A DNA stretch of 64,000 bases from Chromobotia macracanthus. Its lineage: Eukaryota > Chordata > Actinopteri > Cypriniformes > Botiidae. How positions within the stretch are numbered: the first letter of the stretch is position 1; each line of letters opens with the position of its first letter. The position numbers and the translations under genes were made by a program. The notes below the pieces were generated by a model. That model was not told the origin of the DNA. It saw only the letters and a list, made by a program, of their open reading frames with translations, and did no database searches. This document shows, in pieces, positions 50,301 through 62,980 of the stretch. The DNA is taken from positions 6,448,001-6,512,000 of the forward strand of contig JAZGTH010000059.1 of NCBI GenBank assembly GCA_036877525.1, in the 5' to 3' direction.

Positions 50301-53300
50301 GACAGTGTAGTTACGACTTTTTAGCATGCATAAGAAATAAAAATAACAATAAGAGAATAAAAATTTTGATATGAAATGTATTCAAACGGTTTAGAATAGA
50401 AAAGATATACCAATACAGTTTAGTCAGTCGGATGAAGCAAAATGCTCATTCAGTAAACACACAGCTAAACAGATGTGGCAGTCCTAGTTTGTGAATTTGT
50501 CCTTACACCTCACAGCCTGCGACCCCCACGCACACGATAGCAGCGACCCCCATCCAATCCCTCCCTCACAGCCAGACGACACCAAAGCACATTGACCCGC
50601 CCACTCTGGAGGAGCCCAGTGACCTGGAGGAGCTGGAGCAGTTTGCCAAGACCTTCAAACAGAGACGCATCAAACTGGGCTTCACACAGGTATAATTAGA
50701 TAATTATGTTAGTGGTGTCTGCCAATGCAGGTGCCACTATTATTATGGTCATACAGAGAGTTATTAAACTTGGACACGTAACTTGTGCAACATTTCTGCC
50801 TCGGCCATAATGATACAACAGAATGTCTACTATAGCAAAACTGTACCCTAGTATTAAAGGTGTCTTGACAATAACTGTGGTATTGATTATTGATATGATT
50901 ATTGATAGTGTGCCAATTACACACATTATAATATTGTAATTCAGCACCAGTATCTGATAAAATTAAAGATGAACTGATAGCATTATTTTTTTATTTCAGT
51001 AGATACTGTGATAATACTGTTACCCTGAATTATTTTGGCCATGATAACCATGTAATGAAAATTATGTACCTTGACTGCCCTACCTAGCATCATAGCTGTG
51101 ACTTTTGCCTGGACAAGCACCACTCACGTTTTTAATGCTCTTGTATTTACATGTTTGATTTTGCTGTTTACAGATCTGTGATGGCCATTATGAGATCATC
51201 AGGGTCATCACTGAATATCAGAGAGTTAATTTGTCACCTTGTTTCTGATCGTTTAAAAAAACTTTTGCCTTAAGCTGCAGACAAATGAAACACTTCAGGT
51301 GTTTCTGTATCAGGTGAATTCTGCCGGTCACAGTTTAAAACCTCTCCAATACTGTTTTGTTGCGTGTACCAGGGGGATGTTGGCCTTGCCATGGGAAAGC
51401 TGTATGGAAATGACTTCAGCCAAACCACCATTTCTCGCTTTGAGGCTTTGAACCTGAGCTTTAAAAACATGTGCAAACTGAAGCCCCTGCTTGAGAAATG
51501 GCTCAATGATGCAGGTATGTGTTTTCTCTGCTCTGAGCCATTTTCTCTCCCTTGTTTTGTCCTCTTTCACTCTTAAAATGACATGGCATACCATAAGGAA
51601 TGTTAGAAAGGATATGGAGATTCCTGTTTTCATTCCTCTTTAGATTTGGAGTTCCTCTCAAGGCTCTTCTCTGTGCATACAGGCTGTGGTTTGGTTACAT
51701 AAACCTTTTACTTAACGTGCTGCTAAGTAAAGGGGCAGTTTCCTGCAGGTGCTTACATCACTCTCTTGTGCCTTTGTGCGCGCTGTTTGTGCAGAGAATC
51801 AGACTGCCGATCAGGCCCTGTCCAGTCCCAGCTCTCTTGGCTCGCCTGGGCTGGGCATGGAGGGCCTAAACCGTCGCCGCAAGAAGAGGACCAGCATCGA
51901 GACCAACATCAGAGTGGCCTTAGAAAAGAGCTTTCTGGAGGTGAGCGACATCTCGCATCAGATCATGGAGTTCTGTGGTTTTGTGGATTTTAAAATTGTC
52001 TAAACAAAGTCCAACCACCTAATACTTAACAAGCTCAGTAAACCAGCTAAACTAAGTAAAACCATTACCTTGTCACACCTTAAACTACCAACTTGGATCT
52101 TCAGTGAATGTTTTGCCATAAGTGCGTTTCTTGTGTCTTTGCCATTTTCAAGCAGAACCAAAAACCTACCTCTGAGGAGATCACCATGATCGCGGACCAG
52201 CTCAACATGGAGAAAGAGGTGATTCGAGTTTGGTTCTGTAACCGCAGGCAGAAAGAGAAGAGGATCAACCCACCCAGCAGTGGCAGCGCCGCTGGTACCC
52301 CTATCAAAGCGATCTTCTCTCCTACCACTTCTCTGGTAGGGTAGATCCATGATGCACCCCTTGATCTTTCATTCAGTGTACTGCTTAAATTGGTGCTAAA
52401 TGTCTTCCATCTATCCCCCGTTTTAGGTGCCGAGTACAGCCAGTCTTGTGACTAGTAACGCACCGACTACACTGACTGTAAACCCAGTTATGCCTCTCAC
52501 CAGCACTAGTGTCTCTAGCATCAATTTCACTGGTAAGCAAGACCCAGAGTGCACAGCAGTTTAGAGCGCATGTTCCCGTAGCTCAGCTGGTAAAGCATGG
52601 TGCATGGTTCGATTCCTAGGGAACATGCAAACTGGTTCAGATGTATACCTTGAAGGCATCGCTTTGGAGAAAAGTATTTGCCAAAGCCGTACATGCAGAA
52701 ACCATGTCGAACTTCTGAGATTTAATGCTGCTTTTTAGAAAAAAATCTTTGTTAGTAATTTTACACCTGCAGGAAAAAATGCTAACATAACGTTGTTGCA
52801 GTTTGGCTGCTAGGAATACGACTTTTGTTGACAGTCGTTGCATTGCCATTTCCCCAGGCACAACTATTGGCTCGGCTACCACAAACACTGCATCCGTCAT
52901 CTCCACTGCCCCTGCGGTCACTACTGCAGCATCATCTCCGTCACTTAGCCCCTCACCCACCGCACTGCACACCTCCTCTCCTTCGGCTCAGGAGACAGTG
53001 ACGGCAGTAAGTCAGACGCCTTCCTCCCTGGCTTCCACGTTGGGCACAGGGCAGGTGATGGTGGCGGCGTCCAGCCTCTCTGCCGCTCTGCAGGGAGCCG
53101 CACAGCTTCCCACCAGCGCCAGCATTGCGGCCATGGCTGCCGCCGCAGGCCTTAATCCTGGGCTCATGGCGTCCTCGCAGTTCACTCCAGGGTGAGTTTC
53201 TTAGCGATTCTTAAGTCAGTCCTAACCATTAAACAGATTTAAACGGTGTTCTTCAAGTTAATTCCGTCTTGAATTTGGTTTTCCTGTGCAGTGGGGCTCT

Positions 53301-54186
53301 TCTGAGTTTGGCACCCGGTGCTCTGGGGAGCGCTCTGAGTCCAGCACTGATGAGCAACAGCACCTTGGCCACAATCCAAGGTGTGTGGAGCGGCAAGTAC
53401 CCTTGTATTTACATTATGACTCTGCATGCTCTTGTTGAATCTGCAAGATGAATACATCTTTAATGACAATAAAACTATCACCATCGCTTCTGTTTTTTGC
53501 GTACAATGTACTCGCATAACATGCATATATGCATTTCCCTTATATAAAATTCATGTGGCCACTTAGTTTTTATTGGCCTGTCAGTATGTTACTATATTAT
53601 AGTAGTTATTATATTTTAATAACTAATAAACTAATTGCTAGTTGGTAGTAGATTAATAAGACAGTCTTAATTTGGCAACTGTGTTTGTAACTAGCCACAG
53701 GTTTTTGGTAGTTACTGTCTTATTGGTGGCTAAAAGCATTATCAAATTTGTATAATTCTGTTGGTATAGATTCAGTATGGGCCTGATTATTGGTCGGATT
53801 TATACTGGTGCATCCCTACGGATCAGTTTCTATACCGCTCTGTTTAGAACATCTGTTCCCAGTTGTAATGTTATTTATGGTTTCCGTCTTCAGCTCTGGC
53901 GTCTGGTGGCACTCTGCCCATTACATCTCTGGATGGGAGTGGAAACCTGCTGTTTGCTAACGCCAGTGCAGGCAGCACCCCTAATCTGGTGACGGCGCCC
54001 CTCTTTCTAAACCCCCAGAACCTGTCACTGCTTGCCAGTAACCCAGTCAGCCTTGTGTCTGCAGGAGGGGCCGCAGGCGCTGCTGGGGCCCTTAACCTGC
54101 ACATAAGCGCCGATGCCCACCAGAATGCTGTTACCACGGCAACTGTGCCCGTCTCCACCATCACCACGGCCTCTAAGGCCCAGTGA
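43552..54186 (+). CDS. pou2f1: POU domain class 2 transcription factor 1 (Oct-1), fifteen coding exons
   Basis: Oct-1 binds the octamer ATGCAAAT and regulates housekeeping, histone and immune genes. Exons: 43552-43597, 47284-47349, 47707-47798, 48512-48607, 49089-49268, 49687-49819, 49908-49999, 50516-50689, 51373-51514, 51795-51940, 52156-52335, 52427-52532, 52858-53191, 53292-53380, 53894-54186. Phases agree and give 722 residues (human about 743). The N-terminus is [15 protein letters not shown] as in Oct-1. Glutamine-rich activation segments ([38 protein letters not shown]) precede the POU-specific domain (about 270-344; [36 protein letters not shown]). The homeodomain is about 367-426 ([13 protein letters not shown] … [16 protein letters not shown]). 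A Ser/Thr/Ala-rich tail ends in TASKAQ. The human segment before SKSNEE is missing, either through exon skipping or a real difference. Confidence 0.96.
43598..47283. other. pou2f1 intron 1 with octamer motifs
   Basis: No gene is seen within this 3.7-kb intron. It contains octamers at 45612-45619 and 46686-46693 and a double-octamer palindrome at 45866-45879. About 46500-46720 is a complex, TAAT-rich stretch that looks like a candidate enhancer. Confidence 0.45.
45866..45879. promoter_or_regulatory. Double-octamer palindrome ATTTGCATGCAAAT
   Basis: Two consensus octamers on opposite strands share the central two bases, giving a perfect 14-bp palindrome inside the gene that encodes the octamer-binding factor. 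The sequence is certain; use as an Oct-factor dimer or autoregulatory site is inferred. Confidence 0.5.
52573..52688 (+). repeat. tRNA-derived SINE in pou2f1 intron
   Basis: The head (GTAGCTCAGCTGGTAAAGCA, B-box-like ATGGTTCGATTCCTA) is followed by a body and tail ending near CTTTGGAGAAAAGTATTTGC. The internal tRNA-like part has lost bases relative to the other copies. It lies about 40 bp after the donor of exon 52427-52532. Confidence 0.65.
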
Positions 54187-57100
54187 AAGCTTTATCTACT
54201 CCTCTTCTCTTCTACACCCCTACTCTTCATCAAAATCTCTTTCTATCTCTTGCTACCACCAAAAACAAACCCACAAGGATTTAATGTTGTCGTTTTAACA
54301 TTATTTTAAAGGTTACATTTGTATCTTTTCACATATCTTTTACACCTTATGTTATGTTTTGGACCTCACTTTTTTAGCAAATCAGCCATTAGGGAATGTT
54401 GGCATCTCCACAGGGCGTGCATCAGGAGAGATGAAACCTCTCCGGACAGTTTGCTAAGCCTCTGTGCGCAATGCGATGACATTTCGGTTTAGCAGACTCA
54501 TTTAGAGCGGTTCTTTGCTAACATGTTCACATGATATCTTCACCTCTCTTCTTCAGAAGTTCTTCTGAAATGCTTTGAACCAAAAAACTTTTACTCTGTT
54601 GAATGATACCTTCTTACTGCTGAGAGTAACCTTTTTCCTCACGTAGGAGGACACCTTATGTTCTTCTGTAATGATTTTGTCTCTTTCCACTGGAGATCCT
54701 GCTTTACAGGCCTTTTGATAACCTTTCCTTTTAGATGCACATGGTTTATTTTGTTTTAAACAGTGGGTTAGCTTTACGTCATGTATCTTACTAACGTGGT
54801 TACAAGGCTTTAATGGAGTAATAAGCGGCTGTGATGCGGTTTCATTGCTTTAAGGAATCGTTTGACTGGCCTTTCTAGAAACACTTCTAGATTTTTTTTT
54901 TTGTAGTTTACTCTGTAGTAGCAGACTTTGGGTCTGAATCCAAATCCTGACCTGGTTTAACTAAATCCTGACAGGCTTAATACTCAAAGCTTTAAAGAAT
55001 TATGTGATTATCCATCAAGGAGGATTTGTTGTGTGGGTGACGGTGACTGAGCTGTAACACCTACTGTGAGGCCTCAGTAATCGAAAACCATGAGAAACTT
55101 TTACCTTTAGGACTGTGTAGCCACCTGAGATAAACCTCCTTAAGGTCTTCCTAACATGGGATGTACTTTTGGTATAGTCACCTGATTGTGAAGGTGTAGG
55201 TCAAGTGGGATAAAAGATGATGTTGTTTTATTTTAATGTTTGATTTTCTACTTGTGCACAGTATCTGTACCAAAAAAAACTGGATTTGAGAACTGCGGTC
55301 TGCTCAGTTTCAGCAGAGCTCCTGTCACGCTTTAAGAGGTCTTTATTTTGGAGGTGTTTGTATTGCCTCTCTTTGAAGATATACCAAAAATCTTTGTTAT
55401 ACCTGTTGCTGTATATTGCTATCGTAGCGTAGATTAAGCCTAAATATTTATGAGTGAAGGCTCTCGGTAGACCACAGGAAACATAATGCAATATTTTGAA
55501 AATTCTTTCCAAAGACAAAAACGTAGCTTTTTTTTTTTTCTTTGCTTTGTTATTATTATTATATTTTTAAAGATGGCTGTCCCTCAATTTTGTAGTCTCC
55601 GTGCAACTAACCAAATAGATCTGGGGTCAGAAGGGAGAGCAGGAAGTGATGCTACAGCACAGAGATGACCAGTAACAGTGAGAACAGGGATTGTCCCTGC
55701 CGCTGGTCAGCGGTGAGGAATTTGAGCGAAATGTAGGCAAAAATTGTTGAATATTGCAAAAATTCAAATGCATTTCTTTAGACTAAGGCTAGTGTGTTTC
55801 AGGCTTTTTAATACTTTGCATCTTGTGGTGAAAAGGTGGCAGACTCAGTCTTTTCTAATCTTAAACCAGGACCATCACTTAAATACATGGGGGTCACTGC
55901 CAGTGACCCTTCCCTGGGGCCCAATGAGTAAGCTGTACCATTGAGGACTTTGTCACATTGTTAAAAGGCAGGATAGTGAAGAATTAGGCATTTTAGCCGG
56001 ATGGTCTTTTTGGTTTTCCCCTACCAGTGTAATGCAGCCATGATGTAAAGCTTGAACCAAAGTCGTTTTTTCACTAGCTGCTGTGCCTGTGTGGAGCAGT
56101 GCAATGCTGGCCACACTTTCACTACTGACAAACTTTGCCATCTATTACACTTCTTTTTAGCCCCCTTTTTTCTCCGCGGGGGCTCACGTTGTCTAACAGA
56201 TTGCATTCAGCTGCATAAAGAAAAGCTTGTCCAGCAGCGTTAACAGCTTTAGCTCTCGATATCAAAGCATTTAATGAGCCAAAGAGAAACTAAAGGGCCT
56301 TGTGTTTAAGTGCTGTTGAGATTTCGAGAGTCTTTGGTCCTTCATTTCATTCTGTTATCTTCTTTCTAAGTCTTGGTTTTGGGGGAACCCAGATGCTTCA
56401 CTGGTGCTGCCAACACAAAGCATTTTAATCAATGAATTCTAATAGAAATACACGACCCCTGCTGGCAAAACGAGTCACAATAAGCAAATTTTCACAGATT
56501 AGTTCTTGTTATTTTCACATAATCCATTAAAAAAAGCTCTAAACGATGTATGATTTGTTGGTATCTGACAAAAAAAGAGCACCAATCATTGAGAAAATGG
56601 CAGAAAAAAACAGCAGTTTTTCATAGATTAAAACAAAAGAAAGATTTAGGAAGGCATACCTCTCAGAAAACACAAATAAAGATCATTTTAAATGTTATTA
56701 ACTCATGTTTGTGAAAAAAAACTCAAATGAGACCAAAATGTAATTTTTTTTTTTAGCCCATGCTCATTCTGATTTATTTTGCCAGTGCGGGCCACAAATT
56801 AAGAATCCTCCGAAATCTTAGTTTTACATCCAGGAGAGCCTGTGGATTGGAGAAGGCCCTGAAACGTGTTGACTCATACCACATGATAAGAAGGTAGATA
56901 ACAGGCATAGCTTTGGTACATTGTCTAAACTTTACGTTTTTGTTACAAAACAGTAGAACAGGGTGTACTGGGGGAATTGCCGTAAAATTTCATCTGTAGC
57001 ATTCCTGTTAACTTCTGAATTCTGTCACAGAGGTTGGTATCTCCCCCATTGTTCCTATTTGTTACTGTGGCCCAGTCTGGAAATTATAAGTTTTAATGCT

Positions 57101-60100
57101 TGTTGTGTTTCTTGTGTTGTTAATATAATTTGAAATACCTCAGCAGCACTTACATGGAAGGTTCGCTTTACGCAGAAGATACCAGTCAACTTTAGAATGT
57201 ACAGAAGCTGTTTGTAAAAGTCATTTTTAAATGACCAACAACATGTTGATGTAAAACAAAACTACAAACAAAATAGAAAAATCTGTAATTTCACTTAAGT
57301 CTACTACTGCTATTTCAAGAACTACTACTTAAAGGGTATGTCCAGGTTAACTTGTAATGAATTTTTTGTTATCCTACTTGCCAAAGTAAAAAAAAAAAGC
57401 CTTCGTCTTTGCGGCTGGGTCTTGTTGCTGCTCATTACGCTGGTTCTGTCCGGAAAATTTCAACGTAGCCTCTCTGGACATTTAGATTTGTTTGTTGTTT
57501 TTGCGCATTAGTGTCATGACCCGGTTGTACTGGGACTGTGGGGTTACTGATATATTTATCTGAGGAGTGACTCAAAAGATTAGAGAAACGTCTTTTCTAA
57601 ATTCTATATATATTCACTTATGTAAGATGCTCATATTTTATATTTGAACTAATATCTAGTTTGAATGTAGTGTTTTTGTCATGCTTATTCACTAAAAGAA
57701 AAAAAAAAAAAAAAACTTCATTTATATTATAGCTATTCTGGAAAAAAAAAAGTCAAGACCAAAAATTTAACCCACACCCTTGTGATCTGGGAGTGGCTGT
57801 CATGTGCCCCGTCCACATGGAGGTGTGGCTTGTTTGAGTGGGAGGGGCTTACGATGGTGCTCCTAAAGCTGATGATGGCACCAAACTACTTTCTACTTCT
57901 AATTATTTTGAATTTTTCTTTGCTTTTATGAATTTCATTTGCCATGTTGCTTTTTAACAATCTTTAACAATCATTTGAATTTACTTGCCTTTTGTTGCCT
58001 TTATGCCTTTTGTTTTGATGTATATCGTAAGGGAGCAACGTCACTGGCTTTCTTAGTTTGACAAAATCTCGCCGTTATCATTTATGCCTTACTATTATTT
58101 CAGACGTTTAACATATAGTAGCAAGTTGTAGTGAGCGTGTTAACGTGAACGGTGGTTTTGTTTAGTCGTGAATGCGTGCGCGCATGTGAAAAATGATGCA
58201 ACCAAGCATGCGCCAATGTCCAAACTCGGTGCGTATTGACCACAAAAATAGCGCTGTGAGTTTTATTCGTGTTTTGTGATGTTTTGGAAGTGTTCTGCTA
58301 CCTATCATGTAGGTAAAAAATCTGTAGAAGGCCTGTTGAAAAAGCTTTACTAACAACACAACTCCAGCTGGTTTAAAAGGGCTGGCATGATTATGGCTAG
58401 CGGTGCATTTATTTTAAAAAGTTAATACTTAAGAGAAAGTAGGTTCCTTCTGACGAAATAACTCGCCGTTCGGAAATGCAGGAAACGCGTATTTTTAAAG
58501 CGGATTTGAGGAAGCATCGTTATTGTTGGATATAATTCACCACTCGACTGTAAATGATATCCCTTTGAACCTGTGTGATCATGAGATGTTTGAGGCGTGT
58601 TAAAAGCAGGATGTTGAACCCCGGCAACAGCGTTAATGCGCTCCAAGTTGTTGCGGATTCTGTTTCTGGCGCTTGATTTTGGCTTGTGTGGAAGCTCTGA
58701 CTTGTGATGGGGTAGTTTCTCGATTGTAGTGGGGTTTGCTAATGTGGACCCTTAGTGTAGTGACAAAATAGGATCATTCCAGCAGAGGTCCTGCACCAGA
58801 AAGGCGTAAAAGAGCTGGTCTGAGCTGTTGTATACCTCATTTATAACTCGAAACTGAGTAAAAAAACCTTGCTTTAATCTACTTCAAAAGATAAAATGAA
58901 ATAATAAAAAGGACTTAAGAAACAGAAGCCAGCAGAGACCTGTTTATTGTTTGGAGTGAGGAACCAAGTAGATGCCCAGTTCAGACAGTTGCACACAAGC
59001 ACATATAATTCCTACCACCAGAATTTAGTAGCCCTCCCCATTAATTTATATACATATTTTGTTTCATATCAATTTAAGTTCACACTGTAGCCATTTTGTA
59101 CCAAAGCATTTTTTATTATTTGACAATCGTCGTCTTTAAAAGTCCCTTTCTCCCGTTCTGAATTTAGTGCAGGTTTTGTGTGCGGTTTGTGTCTTCTGGG
59201 TTGGTGGTCTGCTTGTTTCTCACCTTCTCAGTGGTAACCAAAGACTTTCAAAGTGATTGTATGGACTACACTCTCTCTCCTAACCCTGCCTCTGCCGTTA
59301 GCATGGGCTTCGAGATCATTGGTCACAAGTGTGGGCGGGGTTTAGAAGAAAGAGGAAGAAACACCTCTGCTTGCATCTAGAAAGGATTTGTTAAAAGTAA
59401 CCCCTCGCGGGCTGGGTGATGTTTATTAATACATGCTGAAGGGTGTCCTGGGCTCACTGCAAACTGCTCAGGATAAACTGTTCTCTGGAGTTACGCTCTG
59501 TGGCTACAGCAAGGCAACACTGTTCCTGTGATTGTCTACAGAACACATGCAATGTCTCTCCATAGTTGAATTGTGTAGGTGCTGTCATCTCGTGGTCTAG
59601 CTTTGCTGTTTCCACTCATGATTTTAATTGGTTTGATCGATCAGCCGTGCTACTATGCATCATTGTTTTCCATCCTGAAAGGGTGGTTTCCGTCTTTTCA
59701 GACGGGTCTCGATAGTTTTATGCCGAGTCAAGGGTCGAAAGAAACTGTAAGCTCTATCCCAAAGCAAAAATCCAAATATAAAATGTTTTACAAATGCAGA
59801 TACCAAAGATTACTCTTTTATCCTCTTCCTTACCGAACCCTTCAGCTTGTGTGTTAAGACACAGAACCCAGCTCTGGCAGTAGTCCTAACCTCAGTAATT
59901 CCAAAGCTTAGATGTATATTTTGGTATTTTTTCCTGAGATGCTTATGGGAAAAACAGTTTGTCGTTTTTAATTTTCTTGTTTGTTGGATTTGTTGCTCTT
60001 TTCTGTCACAGCATGAAATTAACTGCAAAACTGTCTTACTGTAGGTTAAAGAAATAGTATTTTTGTATGTTTTTGGATGTGTCGATGTATGTGATATCAG

Positions 60101-60650
60101 TTTCACTGCCCAAGTTATCATTGTTTTTAAAACAAAAGACAGAAAAATGTAAAGTGAAAAATGTACATAATACTTTAGTCAAGGATTTCAAAAGAAATGT
60201 CTCTATACTCTCATTTCCATATTTCCTACAGCTAAAGCTCAAGGAATTTTCCATTTCTCACCCTGTCGCATACTGTAGATTGTACTCCCATATCTCCCTT
60301 CGGGACGCTGTAACTCACTGTTGTCATAGTGATGATTGCTTGGGTTCTGGGTATCACTACAAACCTGAACTGTAGAGCCACTTATGGCCTGTTAACAAGC
60401 GAACATATATACACCCGAGACTGAACGCTAAACAGCTACATCAATGTAGCTTAGAACTGAATGATTGTGTAGAATATAAGTATGTGAATCAGGATACATG
60501 GTAGATTTGATGCATTTGTCTGCTGTATTTTTTGTTTGTTTTTTATATATATATAAAGATAATCTTTTACTGTAACTGTACAGTTCTCTTTTTTTGTTGT
60601 AAACATCATTAAACCATTTTCCAAGTGTTTTAATATTCTAACATGTCTTG
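54187..60650 (+). other. Very long 3' UTR of pou2f1
   Basis: After the TGA the DNA stays non-coding for more than 6 kb before the convergent cd247 gene. Candidate polyadenylation signals are AATAAA at 58903-58908 and ATTAAA at 60608-60613. Human POU2F1 also has a very long 3' UTR, so the longer form is plausible. Short frames in this span lack similarity and splice sites. The UTR end is inferred. Confidence 0.5.
56451..56796. mobile_element. MITE of the TGTGRCCC family in the pou2f1 3' UTR region
   Basis: The ends CGACCCCTGCTGGCAAAACG and ATTTTGCCAGTGCGGGCCAC are inverted copies. The interior contains AAGATTTAGGAAGGCATACC and CTCTCAGAAAACAC, the inverse of sequence in the 25067-25344 element, so the two copies lie in opposite orientation. 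Confidence 0.65.
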
Positions 60651-61091
60651 GTCTTTTAATATTTGACATTTCTTGCATAATTTGTGGAAGAACAACCTTA
60701 AATATAAAAATGCAAGTTTATTTTTGGCTGTTTATTTTTGGGCTGTATGTTTTGCAGTAATTGCAGTAAAATACAAATTTATTCTCATGCTGTCGTTCAA
60801 GGTGACATGGACTATTTCACACACACACACATATATATATATATAGAGAAATGACAGCAGTGTTTTCATCCTTCTAAGACAACATCTGCGACAATATCTG
60901 TGCCTGGCCTACGCATTAAAGCATACAACCCACTACTATGACAAAAGGTTGCATATATACATACGACAACAAAATACAAGCTACCTTTAACAAACACAGA
61001 AAAAAATGAATGACTACATCCATCAGAGAAATGCAATTTATCTGTTAGTTGGCAGGTATTTAGGTGGTTCTTGAGCTTTAAATACGGGATG
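60651..61091. other. Convergent gap between pou2f1 and cd247
   Basis: AT-rich DNA with a CA/TA dinucleotide run at 60819-60845. It probably holds the cd247 3' UTR; TTTATT motifs near 60719-60780 could be AATAAA signals on the - strand. Confidence 0.4.
60819..60845. repeat. (CA)n(TA)n microsatellite
   Basis: Short CA and TA dinucleotide runs in the convergent gap. Confidence 0.9.
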
Positions 61092-62980
61092 TTATTGGGA
61101 AAGCGTGTACATCTCTACAGCCTCGGCTGCATCCCTTCTCCTTTCTGTTCGACCCTTAAAGAAGGGAACCATAGTTAATAGTCTAAAAAAATCACATCTG
61201 TGCTGTGATTACACACACTTTGTTTAAAAGCTACAGTAAAAATTGTGTCTGTATAAATGCATTTATGGGTGTGTGTGTATGTGTATAATATGTACCTAAT
61301 TAATGTGATGAATTATATCTGGGGTTATTCCAATACAAGACATCAGCACATACCTTTGGGTTAAAGGTTTTGTTCTATGCAGCTAAATTAATACATTTTT
61401 AATATGCCTTAAATATGCACACACATTTTGGGCTGATGTATATATAGCTTATAATGAATAGGAAGGTATATTACCTCATTAGATTTGCTCTTAGCTTTGC
61501 GGGCCTGTATGAAAGCATACATAAACAGCATTTAGTTACAACAAGCATTTTAGGTATATCTCTGAATAATAACTAGTAGGATGCCTGAAAGCTATTGAGT
61601 CTCGTTGTTGGGTGAAAATCTCACACCAAACGTGGCTCCTTCACACACTTTTCTCATAGTCCTAATGCACTTACTTTGGTTCCTGTAGTATTTATGCTCT
61701 GGTACTCATCGTGTAATTGTCCTCTCAGTTCCTAGAAAACACACAAAAATAAAAATCACAAATATGTAAGTGCACTTACATATAGCCACAGGAGGGCAGT
61801 GTGGAGCCAACAATAAAACTAATTTACCATAAAAAGTGTTATGGTGTTAAATTTATGTGTTTCAGATCAGGGTGAAAATTCTGGTACTGACCTGATATTG
61901 TGTCTCTTCCTCTCGTCTTCTAATCTAAAATTGGTCAATATTACAGATTACAGAAAATTGAGACTTGCTCTTTATTACATATATTTTGAATACACCTTTA
62001 AACATATGCTTTATAAATATGGACTTGAAATATTAGATCATCTCACCGGTCTGTCCAGCTGCTGATAATCTGAACTTATCTGAGGCAAGTCCAAGTCCTG
62101 AGAAAGCAGCACACAAACACACACGTTGCCTTTGCATGACTTTTATCATTCAGTTCAATTCTGTCAGCACTCCGTAATTTGTCGACACAAACATTAATAA
62201 TTATAACTGGATAATATTTATACATTGGCAAGAATATTAACAATACTATAGAAAGAAACTTATTAACAATATGAATAGAAATGAACGTCTATTAAAATGT
62301 GTGGTTGCGAAATATTTATGAATAAACTGCCAGCCAAGGATGTAATTGAAACCAAGGATGTGACTCATTAAAATGCATTCATTTATTAAAATTATAATGT
62401 TCACTTAACTGTGATATTGTCTTCAAAGACTGCTCATTGCTTTCATTTGGTCAATAATTATTATGATTTCCACATTCACATATTTAATTTACTTGTTTGA
62501 TATTTTAGGCAATAAATTAGAACATATAATCATTGATTATATATGATACAGACTGAAAATGTATGGCACAGTGGAAATAACCCATTCAATGAGACACATA
62601 GGTTACTGTAAAAACCTTGAATATAATCCTCAACACTAAAAAACAAACCGGGTTAGTCACCACCCGGTTATATGTTATATGATGTATTAATAAAGCATTA
62701 ATGATTACTCACTGTATAGACAGGCTCATTAGGGTTACGGGCCGGGGCAGCACTGTCTGCAGAGTCTGAGGTAACAGGCCCTTTTCTTGAAATCTGAACC
62801 ACACAAGATCAAAACAGGTTAGCGCTCGAACCAGAGGTAAATTTCAACAGGCATAACAAACAGTGCATGCTATCGCTCAACTTACCTTCTCTCTGATGAA
62901 GAGAACAGTGAAAATGATAGAATACACCAGCAGAAATACATCTAATAAATAGCAATACCTTGGATCATTCAGCATGGCCT
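61092..62980 (-). CDS. cd247: T-cell receptor zeta chain (CD247), partial, seven exons seen
   Basis: CD247 is the signalling homodimer of the T-cell receptor complex. Exons in order: 62886-62980, 62713-62793, 62047-62097, 61892-61924, 61675-61731, 61475-61504, 61092-61154; all join in phase. The signal-peptide exon is missing and probably lies beyond the right edge, since intron 1 of this gene is long in vertebrates. The first exon seen has a very short ectodomain with DPRYCYLLD, then the helix LLDVFLLVYSIIFTVLFIRE, carrying the conserved cysteine and the aspartate that pairs with receptor subunits. ITAM 1 is YTDL-x8-YQQL across two exons; ITAM 2 is YQEL-x7-YQSI across two exons. A basic linker (ARKAKSKSNEGRTERRR) leads to the end EMYTLSQ, which lacks a full third ITAM. 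Gene order beside pou2f1 supports CD247 over FCER1G. Confidence 0.88.

Noticed and set aside
62607..62645. Mini-exon (VEDYIQ) within cd247
   Set aside because: Its acceptor would give a stop in the required phase, and omitting it gives a perfect ITAM spacing (YTDL-x8-YQQL) across 62713-62793 and 62047-62097.
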